This document shows positions 7,533-14,583 of a stretch of 17,319 nucleotides of DNA, piece after piece (position 1 is the stretch's first letter; the number at the start of each line of letters is the position of its first letter). The notes beneath the pieces are model-generated. The model worked only from the letters and a program-made list of their open reading frames with translations, searched no databases and was not told the origin of the DNA. This DNA is from DATBIS01 sp036556805 (lineage in GTDB: Bacteria; Actinomycetota; UBA4738; HRBIN12), in assembly GCA_036556805.1 (NCBI GenBank), contig DATBIS010000095.1, positions 1 to 17,319 on the forward strand, written 5' to 3'. The position numbers and the translations under genes are program-made.

Positions 7533-7545
7533 TCGGTTGCGTGCT
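7533..7545. promoter_or_regulatory. GGTTGCG-type regulatory site upstream of metallophosphoesterase 2
   Basis: The 13 bases TCGGTTGCGTGCT are identical to 3749-3761 in front of the dimethylglycine oxidase operon. The site lies 43 bases upstream of the GTG at 7490, in the only gap between the nucleotidyltransferase and the phosphoesterase. A loose inverted partner CGCAA is at 7523-7527. I see no convincing -35/-10 pair here. Confidence 0.5.
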
Positions 7546-7568
7546 TCGACAACAAGGAACCCCGGCCG

Positions 7569-8330
7569 CTAGTGGCCGACCTCCTCGGGCAGCCGGTACC
7601 ACTCCACGCGGTCGCCGACCTTGGCTCGGACCTTCCATTTGAACGACTTCGGGACGTCGTCGCAGCAGCCTCGAAGTGCCCTGGCCTGTTCGCCCGGATC
7701 GTGCGTTCGTGCCTCGGGCAGGAGGTCCTTGTGCTCGCCGTCCGCGAGCTGGGACACCTTGTCGAGGTTCATCGTGAGCGTCCGCCACCAGCCCCAGTCG
7801 TCGCGCACGAGCGAGCCGATACGGTCCTTTCCGATCGTGCCGGGCTCGTCGCCGTCGCGCACCTCGAAGGCCGACAGGAGGTGCAGCAGGTCGTGCACGT
7901 CCTTCGGGTTCAGCTCGACGATCTGGAGCTTCGAGAGCAGGAGGTCCGTGACGTCGAGCGTATCCGGCATGCGATCGATGCGGTCGCGGAACTCGAGCAC
8001 GTGACACATGTTCAAGCGATCCATGATCACGTCCACCGAGGTCCCGCCGTCGGCGGTCGTGAAGTACATCTGCCGGTCGCCGTGCAACAGGTTGAAGCGC
8101 GCGTCGCCTTGGAACCCACGCGCTCCGAAGAACTCGATCACCTGCTTCTTGGAGCTCGAGACGCACGCGAAGTCCATGTCCTGGTCGTTGCGCGCCCGAT
8201 GCGGGAAGAGCGGGCAGAGCAGGCGCACGGCCTGACCGCCGAGGAGCTTCAACGGGATCCCCTGCGCGTTCGCCTCGCGGACGACGGCAACCGACTCGTC
8301 GAACGCGTCGCGGCTCTCTGCGGGGTCCAT
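7569..8330 (-). CDS. Nucleotidyltransferase-fold protein (AbiEii/MNT-like), function unknown
   Basis: A 253-residue soluble protein with the polymerase-beta nucleotidyltransferase pattern: GG at 31-32 in KLLGGQAVRLL, D51-M-D53 in NDQDMDFAC as the metal-binding pair, and D100 in TSVDVIMD as the likely third carboxylate. The segment LLLSKLQIVELNPKDVHDLL (about 131-150) resembles the helix that follows the core in AbiEii-type and related proteins. It would transfer a nucleoside monophosphate to an unknown acceptor. There is no AbiEi-like antitoxin gene beside it, so a toxin-antitoxin reading is weak. The ATG at 8330 is chosen because it leaves 106 bases for divergent promoters opposite betA. In-frame GTGs at 8360 and 8402 have no clear ribosome site. 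It is upstream of, and possibly co-regulated with, two phosphoesterases. Confidence 0.75.
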   Translation of the reverse strand: MDPAESRDAFDESVAVVREANAQGIPLKLLGGQAVRLLCPLFPHRARNDQDMDFACVSSSKKQVIEFFGARGFQGDARFNLLHGDRQMYFTTADGGTSVDVIMDRLNMCHVLEFRDRIDRMPDTLDVTDLLLSKLQIVELNPKDVHDLLHLLSAFEVRDGDEPGTIGKDRIGSLVRDDWGWWRTLTMNLDKVSQLADGEHKDLLPEARTHDPGEQARALRGCCDDVPKSFKWKVRAKVGDRVEWYRLPEEVGH

Positions 8331-8371
8331 CGAGGCCGAAGCGTACTCCTCCGGTCGCACCCGCGCCGGCT

Positions 8372-8382
8372 GGCGTGACGCC
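8372..8382. promoter_or_regulatory. Short palindrome in the divergent nucleotidyltransferase/betA promoter region
   Basis: GGCGT-G-ACGCC is a perfect 5-1-5 palindrome in the middle of the 106-base divergent region 8331-8436. It could be an operator for either gene. It is short and rich in G+C, so chance is a real alternative. I find no convincing -10/-35 pair for either direction. Confidence 0.25.
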
Positions 8383-8436
8383 GAGCGGACCCTGGTACAC
8401 ACTACGGCGACGCGCGACCGCGGAGGGGATCAAGGG

Positions 8437-10092
8437 GTGCCCGCTCGATACGACTTCGTGATCATCGGAGGAGGCTCGGCGGGAAGCGCGCTCGCGAACC
8501 GTCTGTCGGCCGATCCGTCCCACCGCGTCCTCGTGCTCGAGGCCGGCCGGCCCGACTACCCATGGGACGTCTACATCCACATGCCGGCCGCGCTCACGTT
8601 TCCGATCGGCAGCCGGTTCTACGACTGGAAGTACGAGTCCGAGCCGGAGCCCTGCATGAACGGCCGGCGGATCTTCCACGCGCGCGGCAAGGTGCTCGGC
8701 GGATCGAGCAGCATCAACGGCATGATCTTCCAGCGGGGGAACGCGCTCGACTACGAGCGCTGGGCCGCCGACCCCGGCATGGAATCGTGGGACTACGCGC
8801 ACTGCCTTCCCTATTTCAAGCGCATGGAGAACTGTCTCGCCGCGGCCGAGGACGACGTCTATCGCGGCCACGCGGGGCCGCTCGTCCTGGAGCGGGGCCC
8901 CGCCACGAACCCGCTGTTCGGCGCGTTCTTCGGCGCGGTGCAGCAAGCCGGCTACCAGCTCACCGAGGACGTGAACGGATACCGGCAGGAGGGGTTTGCG
9001 CCGTTCGACCGCAACGTGCATCGGGGGCGCCGGTGGTCCGCCGCACGCGCGTACCTCCGCCCGGTCATGCATCGCCCGAACCTCGAGGTACGGACCCGCG
9101 CGCTCGTGACCAAGATCCTGTTCGACGGTCGCCGTGCCGTCGGCGTCGAGTACGCGCGTCGGGGGGGCGGCGTCACGCGCGTCGACGCGGGCGAGGTCCT
9201 GCTCTGCGGCGGCGCGTTCAACTCGCCGCAGCTGCTGCAGCTATCGGGGATCGGGAAGGCCGACGAACTGAGGGCGCTCGGCATCGAGGTGCTGCACGAC
9301 CTCCCCGGCGTCGGCGAGCACCTCCAGGATCATCTGGAGGTCTACGTTCAGTACGGGAGCAAGCAACCGGTGTCCATGCAGCCGTACCTGAAGTGGCGGT
9401 ATCGGCCGTGGATCGGCTTCCAGTGGCTCTTCCTGCGCCGGGGCCCGGGCGCGACGAATCACTTCGAGGGCGGCGGCTTCGCGCGAAGCAACGACGAGGT
9501 CGCCTACCCGAACCTCATGTTCCATTTCCTCCCGATCGCCGTGCGCTACGACGGGTCCTCGCCGGCCGGCGGGCACGGCTATCAGGTGCACGTCGGCCCG
9601 ATGTACTCGGACGCCCGAGGCTCGGTGAAGATCACGAGCACCGACCCACGCCTCCACCCGGCCGTCCGCTTCAACTACCTGTCGACCGATCAGGACCGTC
9701 GCGAGTGGGTCGAGGCGATCCGCATCGCGCGCGACATCCTCAATCGACCGGCGATGGAACCGTTCAACGCCGGCGAGCTGTCACCGGGCGGCGACGTGGA
9801 GACCGATGACCAGATCCTGCGGTGGGTGGCCTCGGACGCGGAGACCGCGCTGCACCCGTCGTGCACGTGCCGCATGGGCACCGACGACGCGTCGGTGCTC
9901 GACCCCGCGAGCATGAAGGTGCACGGCGTCGAGGGCCTTCGGGTCGTCGACGCGTCGGCGATGCCGTACATCACGAACGGCAACATCTACGCGCCGGTGA
10001 TGATGGTCGCCGAGAAGGCGGCCGACCTCATCCTCGGGAACACCCCGCTGCCTGCGCAGCACGTCGACTTCTACCGGCACCACAAGGCCTGA
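8437..10092 (+). CDS. betA: Choline dehydrogenase (GMC oxidoreductase, BetA-like)
   Basis: A 551-residue FAD enzyme that oxidises choline to betaine aldehyde and possibly on to glycine betaine. It has the N-terminal dinucleotide fold YDFVIIGGGSAGSALANRLS (residues 5-24) and both GMC signatures (RGKVLGGSSSINGM at 83-96, GAFNSPQLLQLSGIG at 259-273). H473 in the ALHPSCTCRMG block and N516 in the NGN block fit the GMC catalytic His/Asn pair. Many stretches match E. coli BetA from memory: MPAALTFP, SEPEPCMN, NALDYERWA, PGVGEHLQDHLE, NHFEGGGF, FHFLPIA and LRVVDASAMP. That makes choline a better substrate guess than a generic alcohol. The GTG start at 8437 follows GGAGGGG. No BetB aldehyde dehydrogenase or BetI repressor is in the window. 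It converges on the histidine kinase gene with only 16 bases between, and no terminator is visible there. Confidence 0.88.
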   Translation: MPARYDFVIIGGGSAGSALANRLSADPSHRVLVLEAGRPDYPWDVYIHMPAALTFPIGSRFYDWKYESEPEPCMNGRRIFHARGKVLGGSSSINGMIFQRGNALDYERWAADPGMESWDYAHCLPYFKRMENCLAAAEDDVYRGHAGPLVLERGPATNPLFGAFFGAVQQAGYQLTEDVNGYRQEGFAPFDRNVHRGRRWSAARAYLRPVMHRPNLEVRTRALVTKILFDGRRAVGVEYARRGGGVTRVDAGEVLLCGGAFNSPQLLQLSGIGKADELRALGIEVLHDLPGVGEHLQDHLEVYVQYGSKQPVSMQPYLKWRYRPWIGFQWLFLRRGPGATNHFEGGGFARSNDEVAYPNLMFHFLPIAVRYDGSSPAGGHGYQVHVGPMYSDARGSVKITSTDPRLHPAVRFNYLSTDQDRREWVEAIRIARDILNRPAMEPFNAGELSPGGDVETDDQILRWVASDAETALHPSCTCRMGTDDASVLDPASMKVHGVEGLRVVDASAMPYITNGNIYAPVMMVAEKAADLILGNTPLPAQHVDFYRHHKA

Positions 10093-10108
10093 CGCGGCCG
10101 CTCGGGGT

Positions 10109-11233
10109 TCAGCTCGACCGGGGTCGGGTGGCGGCGACCGCGTCGCGATCGGGCTCGCCGTTCGGCGCTGGAGGCGACGACCCCGCACTCGCCTCGAAGC
10201 CGGGCAAGATGAGCGCGAAGGTCGAGCCGGTGCCCGGCGCGCTCTCGGCCGAAACACCCCCGCCGTGCGCCTCCGCAATCGCACGCACGATCGCGAGACC
10301 GAGGCCGGTCCCGCCGGCGCCGCGCGCCCGATCGCCGTCGACGCGCGCGAAGCGAGCGAAGATCCTCGGCAGCTGCGCCGCCTCGATGCCCTCGCCTCGA
10401 TCGATCACCTCGATCGTCAGCGTGTCGAACGTCGCGCGGGCACCGATCGCGATCGGATCGCCGGCGGCGGTGAACTTGACGGCGTTCTCGATCAGGGCGT
10501 CGAGCGCGAGCGCGACCCGGTCCACGTCGGCGAGCACCGTTCCGGTGGCATCGCATCGGAACGACCAGGCGCGCGACGCGGCCGGGGTCCAGCGTCGCTC
10601 CAGCTCGGCGATCAGCTCACCGACGTCGATACGAGCGCGAGTCAGCAGCCCGGGATGATCGGCCGCGGCGAGGATGAGCAGACGCTCCGAGAGCTTGGAC
10701 AACCTTCCGAGCTCGTCGAGCACGACGGTCGCATCGTCCCTGACTTGACTGTCGTCGGCGATCGAACGGATGAGCTCGGCGTGGCCGCGCGCGATCGTGA
10801 TCGGCGTTCGCAGCTCGTGCGACGCGTCGCGCACGAATTCGCGCTGCCGCTCGAGCATCAGCTGCTGGTCGTCCGCGCTTCGGCGAGCCTGCTCGAGCGC
10901 GGTCTGCCGCCGGCGCGCGTGCCAGACCATCGCGAGGAACATCGACGCCATGAGGGGGACCTCGGTGAGCTCATCGAGCCGTTCGCTGCCGCGGGTGATC
11001 GTCCACCAGAGCGCGAGGCCGGTGACGAGCATGACGATCGCGAGCAGGACGATCGTGGTTCGGAGCCTCCAGACGCGGAACCCGTAGACGATCGTGAGGC
11101 TCACCCAGATGAAGTGGAACGGCACCGTCTCCCACTGGCTGAGCGCGACGATGACCGCGACGTTCGCGAGGGCGAACGCGCCCCACGCGACCTCGACCCA
11201 GTGCCTACGGACCGTTGAAGCGATAGCCGACAT
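10109..11233 (-). CDS. Two-component sensor histidine kinase, membrane-bound
   Basis: A 374-residue kinase. Three clear hydrophobic segments (about 13-33, 39-55, 60-79) and a weaker fourth (92-104) come first, with no sizeable external domain between them. The dimerisation domain carries the phospho-acceptor H139 in REFVRDASHELRTPI. The ATPase domain has N250 in ENAVKFT, DRGEGI (278-283) and GGTGLGLAIV (307-316), so all HATPase boxes are intact. It autophosphorylates and passes phosphate to the regulator encoded immediately upstream. Its start (11233) overlaps the 3' end of the regulator gene by 29 bases, so the pair is translationally coupled. With so little outside the membrane, it probably senses a signal in or at the membrane or through a partner. 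The cupredoxin divergent to the operon is a possible partner (inference). Confidence 0.92.
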   Translation of the reverse strand: MSAIASTVRRHWVEVAWGAFALANVAVIVALSQWETVPFHFIWVSLTIVYGFRVWRLRTTIVLLAIVMLVTGLALWWTITRGSERLDELTEVPLMASMFLAMVWHARRRQTALEQARRSADDQQLMLERQREFVRDASHELRTPITIARGHAELIRSIADDSQVRDDATVVLDELGRLSKLSERLLILAAADHPGLLTRARIDVGELIAELERRWTPAASRAWSFRCDATGTVLADVDRVALALDALIENAVKFTAAGDPIAIGARATFDTLTIEVIDRGEGIEAAQLPRIFARFARVDGDRARGAGGTGLGLAIVRAIAEAHGGGVSAESAPGTGSTFALILPGFEASAGSSPPAPNGEPDRDAVAATRPRSS

Positions 11234-11870
11234 TTCGCACCGTCTCGATCACCTCGGGACCCAGCTTCGATCGGATCCGTCCGACCGCCACATCGACCAC
11301 GTTGCTGCCGGGATCGAAGGAGTAACCCCACACGTCCTCGAGGAGGCGCTGCCGAGAGCAGGCCTCGCCTTCCTTCAACATCAGGTGCTGGAGCAGCAGG
11401 AACTCCCGTTCGCTCAGCGCCACCCAGCCCGCGCCGCTATCCGCGACGCGCCGGATCACGTCGAGTCGAACGTGCCCGACGATGAGGAAGCGACCCGGCG
11501 CTTCCGCAGGCGGCTGCCGGAGCCGCGCCCGGATCCGCGCGACGAGCTCCGAGAGCGCAAAGGGCTTCGTCATGAAATCGGTCGCGCCGAGCTCGAGGCA
11601 GTCCACCCTGCTCTCGACGTCGGACACGGCGGAGAGCACCAGCACGCGCTGCTGTGGCCTGGCCTCGAGGATCTCGCGGAGCACGGCGACCCCGTGGAGT
11701 CCCGGGAGGAGAAGATCGAGGACGACGAGCTCGAACCTGCCGCTCCTCGCGAGGTCCGATCCCCGCCGGCCGTCGAGGGCGCTCTCGACCGCGAACCCCT
11801 CTGCCGTCAGCGCGCGCGAGACGAAGCTCACGATCCGGGGTTCGTCGTCGACCACCAGGATCCTCGGCAC
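11205..11870 (-). CDS. Response regulator, OmpR/PhoB family
   Basis: A 221-residue cytosolic DNA-binding regulator. The receiver domain (1-118) has acidic D8-D9, phospho-acceptor D52 in VVLDLLLPG, S80 and K102 in TKPF. The winged-helix output domain (about 128-218) has LSEREFLLLQHLM, RQRLLEDVWGY, NVVDVAVGRIRSKL and the terminal ETVRNVGYRF typical of the OmpR/PhoB class. The start is GTG at 11870. An AGGA 8 bases upstream may be a ribosome site, but TAGGAT at 11877-11882 is also spaced as a -10 box that would put the transcript start on the GTG itself (leaderless). It heads the two-gene operon with the kinase. A palindrome upstream is duplicated in front of the cupredoxin, suggesting that the regulator controls itself and that gene. 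Confidence 0.93.
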   Translation of the reverse strand: MPRILVVDDEPRIVSFVSRALTAEGFAVESALDGRRGSDLARSGRFELVVLDLLLPGLHGVAVLREILEARPQQRVLVLSAVSDVESRVDCLELGATDFMTKPFALSELVARIRARLRQPPAEAPGRFLIVGHVRLDVIRRVADSGAGWVALSEREFLLLQHLMLKEGEACSRQRLLEDVWGYSFDPGSNVVDVAVGRIRSKLGPEVIETVRNVGYRFNGP

Positions 11871-11876
11871 GACTCG

Positions 11877-11926
11877 ATCCTAGGGTTCCGTCCGATGCTC
11901 GAACAGGTTCATGACGGAAGCGTCAT
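11877..11926 (-). promoter_or_regulatory. Predicted response-regulator promoter: -10 box and upstream TGACG-N4-CGTCA palindrome
   Basis: On the minus strand TAGGAT (11877-11882) stands as a -10 box with a start site predicted at 11870. No good -35 is seen. A perfect 6-base inverted repeat, ATGACG and CGTCAT around 4 bases (11911-11926), falls at -41 to -56, a usual place for an activator. A near-identical element occupies the same relative position at the divergent cupredoxin promoter. Confidence 0.5.
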
Positions 11927-11965
11927 CACCCGCGGGCACGAACATGTCGGCCCGCTGACGGCTGG

Positions 11966-12015
11966 ATGACGCCTTCGTCACAACCGCATCCCGTCACCCG
12001 GCCGCTCACTACGCT
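11966..12015 (+). promoter_or_regulatory. Predicted cupredoxin promoter: TGACG-N4-CGTCA palindrome and -10 box
   Basis: TACGCT (12010-12015) fits a -10 box with a start site at about 12022; the -35 region is poor. The 16-base element at 11966-11981 has TGACG and CGTCA arms around CCTT. It is at -41 to -56 from that start and matches the reverse complement of 11911-11926 at 13 of 16 positions. A further CGTCAC at 11992-11997 lies 16 bases after the one at 11976-11981 and overlaps the -35 position. Confidence 0.5.
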
Positions 12016-12043
12016 CGCCTCGAAGCGAACGGGAGGGGTACCC

Positions 12044-12475
12044 ATGACGCGCACCGCGAGCATTCGTTTGGCCGCGATCGTGCTGTCCGCCTTGGCGTTC
12101 GTCGCCACGGCCTGCAGCAGCGGGGGCGGCGTCGACGCCACCCTGAAGGACTTCGAGATCAGTCTCGGATCCTCCTCGGGGGACGCCGGCGACGTGACGT
12201 TCAACATCACCAACGACGGGCCGTCGGCCCACGAGTTCGTCGTCTTCAAGACGGACCTCGCGCCGGACGCCTTGCCGACCGTCGACGACGAGAACGGCAT
12301 CCCGATCGTCGATGAGGAAGGCGAGGGCATCGAGCTCGTCGACGAGGCCGAGGACATCGCCCCGGATTCGTCGACGGACCTCACCGTCTCGCTCGACGCG
12401 GGCAGCTACGTGATCATCTGCAACATCCCCGGTCACTACGAGCAAGGGATGCACACGAGCTTCACAACCAGCTGA
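12044..12475 (+). CDS. Cupredoxin-like copper-binding lipoprotein
   Basis: A 143-residue exported protein. The N-terminus is a lipoprotein signal (basic start, hydrophobic core about 8-20, ATAC with lipidated C24, then a Ser/Gly linker). The rest is a single cupredoxin fold with a complete type 1 copper ligand set: H63 in SAHEFVVF, C126 in YVIICNIPGH, H131 and M136. It probably carries electrons or binds copper at the outer face of the membrane. Between H63 and C126 is a strongly acidic loop (about 71-110, rich in D/E) that is long for a plastocyanin-like protein. ATG at 12044 is chosen for the GGGAGGGG site 5 bases upstream and because it yields a proper signal peptide; an upstream in-frame ATG at 11966 would lie inside the regulatory palindrome. 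It is divergent from the two-component operon. Confidence 0.88.
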   Translation: MTRTASIRLAAIVLSALAFVATACSSGGGVDATLKDFEISLGSSSGDAGDVTFNITNDGPSAHEFVVFKTDLAPDALPTVDDENGIPIVDEEGEGIELVDEAEDIAPDSSTDLTVSLDAGSYVIICNIPGHYEQGMHTSFTTS

Positions 12476-12489
12476 GGCGAGAGCGCGAG

Positions 12490-14583
12490 TCAGCGAGCCT
12501 CCGCGAGCGCATCGACCGCGACCGCGCCGCGCGCGCCCACGAGCATCGGGTTCGCCTCGAGCGACACGAGTCGGTCACGCAGGTCGTGCGCGGCGATCGC
12601 GATCGAGCGCACCGCCCTGGCGAGCGCGCGCAGGTCGTGGCGGTCGGGATCGAGCCCGCAGCGCTCGCACTGCGACGCCACGAACGTCGCCGCCTGCTTC
12701 GGCGTCATCGGGCACGCGACGAACACCGCGTCGCCCGACTCCGCCAAGGCACCGCCCGGACGCATCGTGAGGCAGGGTCCGAAGGCGTCGTCGACCACCA
12801 CACCCACCAGGACCTCGTCGCCCGCGGCCATCCGCTGCACGAGGAGCTTCGCCGAACGGGCCCCCGCCCGTTCGGCGGCCTCCAGCACCTCGGACGCGGC
12901 GGCCGACACGGCCGCCGCGTCCCCCAACCCGAGGCGGACGCCACCGAGCTTCGCCTTGTGGGGAAGCTCCGGCGCGAGCGCCTTCACGGCGACGGGGAAC
13001 CCGAGCCGCGACGCGACGGCCGCCGCGCGCTCCGGCGTGCCGACGATGCTCTCCTTCGGTCGGCGCACGCCGTAGAGCTCGAGGATCCGCGCGGCGCGGG
13101 CCTCGTCGAGGGGCCCCGACCGACCGCGCAAGGCCCGAAGCGCCGCCGGCCGGTTCGGGTGGGACGTCGGATCCGGAGGAACGCGGCCGCGCGATCCCTG
13201 CCAGTCCACCAAGGAGGCGATCGCCGCGGCCGCCGCGCGATGCCCCTGAAGAAACGGCAGGCCCGCGCTCCGAACGAACGTTCTTGCCGTGCCGGTGAAC
13301 GAGAGCGGTCCCATCGCGACCGACGCAAACACGGCACCGGTCGATCGCTCGAGGTTTCGCACGCGTTCGAGCACGGGCTCCGACCACACCTCCTCGCCCT
13401 CCAGTCGAGGCGGGAACGCGTCGAAGGCGATGAGCCCCAGCGCCGGCTCGTGCGCGAGCGCATCGAGTGCGGCGCAGAACAGGTCGGTCTCGACCGCCGC
13501 CTGCCCGGTGACGTCGAGGGGGTTGTTCTGCGACGCGAAGCTCGGCAACGCCTTCGCGAGGCGCCCGCGGGTGCGCGCGGAGAACTCGGGGAGCGACAGG
13601 CCGCTTCGGCCCGCAGCCTCCGCGAACAGCGTGCAGGCCCCGCCGGACTGAAGGGCCGCGGCCACCCCGGGCGCGCGCAGCCGGCGACGATGCGACAACA
13701 GGACCGCCGCCTCGAACATCGCCACGGGGTCCTCGACGAGCATCGCCCCCTGTGAGCGCAGCCACGCGTCGCGGAGCGTCGTGTTCCCCGCGAGGGCCCC
13801 GGTGTGCGCGACGATCGAGCGACGGGCCGCGGGCGACCTCCCCTCCGGCGCGCAGACGAGGATCGGCTTGCGAGCCTCGCGCAGGGCCTCGAGCCCGCGC
13901 GCGATCCCCCGCACGTCGCGCATCGTCTCGACGTAGGTGGCCACGACCTTCGTGTGCGGGTCGGCGGCCGCCCACGAGAACAGGTCGCCCAGCCCCAGGA
14001 CCGCCTCGTTGCCCACGCCCAGCACGATCCGCATCCCGACGCCCCGATCCGACGCCTGCTGCGCCATGCTCCAGGCCACCGTGCCCGACTGCGAGATGAC
14101 GCTGATCGAGCCGGGGACCGGTTCGGCCGGCGGCGTCGTGCCGTACGGCGCGATGCCGTCGACGTAGTTCACGAACCCCTCGACGTTCGGCCCGAGCAGG
14201 GGAATCCGCGCGCGCGTCGCCGCGTCGGCGAGGTCGCGTTGGAGTCGTCGCCCTTCTTCGCCCGCCTCGGCAAAGCCGCTGGAAACGACCATGATCGATC
14301 GAACGCCGGCCGCGCGACAGTCTTCGATCGAGCGCACGACGACGGGCGCCGGTACGACGAACACGAGCAGATCGACGCCGCGCGGAAGGTCCCGGATCGA
14401 CGGCACGCACGTGCGGCCCCACACCTCGTCGTACTTCGGATTCACGGGATGCACGTCGCCGGCGAAGCCGAGGTGGCGCAGGGACCGCTCGATCTCCGGC
14501 GCCCACGAGGTCGGCGACTCCGACGCGCCGACGATCGCGATCGAACGCGGCGCGAGCAGCGGTCGGAGCCGGTCCGGGTTCAC
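12490..14583 (-). CDS. ADP-forming acyl-CoA synthetase (acetate-CoA ligase, NDP-forming family), single chain
   Basis: A 697-residue cytosolic enzyme that interconverts acyl-CoA + ADP + phosphate and acid + CoA + ATP. The CoA-binding Rossmann domain (about 8-135) has SIAIVGASESP and HPVNPKY. The ligase domains (about 155-440) have ISQSGTVAW, GVGNEA and H260 in VAHTGALAG as the probable phospho-histidine. A C-terminal ATP-grasp domain (about 480-690) has ILELYGV, FPVAVKAL, HKAKLGGVRLGL, LLVQRM and the final SLEANPMLV. All expected parts are fused in one chain, and no GNAT domain is attached, so it is not a Pat-type acetyltransferase. The GTG start at 14583 shares a GTGA overlap with the stop of the crotonase gene, so the two are coupled. 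The acyl substrate is unknown; a product of the crotonase is a reasonable guess. It converges on the cupredoxin gene with a 14-base gap. Confidence 0.9.
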   Translation of the reverse strand: MNPDRLRPLLAPRSIAIVGASESPTSWAPEIERSLRHLGFAGDVHPVNPKYDEVWGRTCVPSIRDLPRGVDLLVFVVPAPVVVRSIEDCRAAGVRSIMVVSSGFAEAGEEGRRLQRDLADAATRARIPLLGPNVEGFVNYVDGIAPYGTTPPAEPVPGSISVISQSGTVAWSMAQQASDRGVGMRIVLGVGNEAVLGLGDLFSWAAADPHTKVVATYVETMRDVRGIARGLEALREARKPILVCAPEGRSPAARRSIVAHTGALAGNTTLRDAWLRSQGAMLVEDPVAMFEAAVLLSHRRRLRAPGVAAALQSGGACTLFAEAAGRSGLSLPEFSARTRGRLAKALPSFASQNNPLDVTGQAAVETDLFCAALDALAHEPALGLIAFDAFPPRLEGEEVWSEPVLERVRNLERSTGAVFASVAMGPLSFTGTARTFVRSAGLPFLQGHRAAAAAIASLVDWQGSRGRVPPDPTSHPNRPAALRALRGRSGPLDEARAARILELYGVRRPKESIVGTPERAAAVASRLGFPVAVKALAPELPHKAKLGGVRLGLGDAAAVSAAASEVLEAAERAGARSAKLLVQRMAAGDEVLVGVVVDDAFGPCLTMRPGGALAESGDAVFVACPMTPKQAATFVASQCERCGLDPDRHDLRALARAVRSIAIAAHDLRDRLVSLEANPMLVGARGAVAVDALAEAR

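Noticed and set aside
7569..8330. AbiE-type toxin-antitoxin or phage-defence system
   Set aside because: Only the nucleotidyltransferase side is suggested. There is no AbiEi-like DNA-binding partner on either side, and the neighbours are metabolic.
8331..8436. betA promoter boxes in the divergent gap
   Set aside because: GTACACACT-like sequence is present near 8395-8403, but no -35 at proper spacing was convincing, so no promoter is annotated.
7015..9072. 685-codon minus-strand open frame across metallophosphoesterase 2, the nucleotidyltransferase and betA
   Set aside because: It spans three recognisable genes in other frames or strands, including the opposite strand of betA, and has arginine/proline-rich shadow composition.
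10093..10108. Shared terminator between convergent betA and the histidine kinase gene
   Set aside because: The gap is 16 bases. The only nearby self-complementary stretch, CGACC-GG-GGTCG, has a 2-base loop that cannot close and lies inside the kinase gene.
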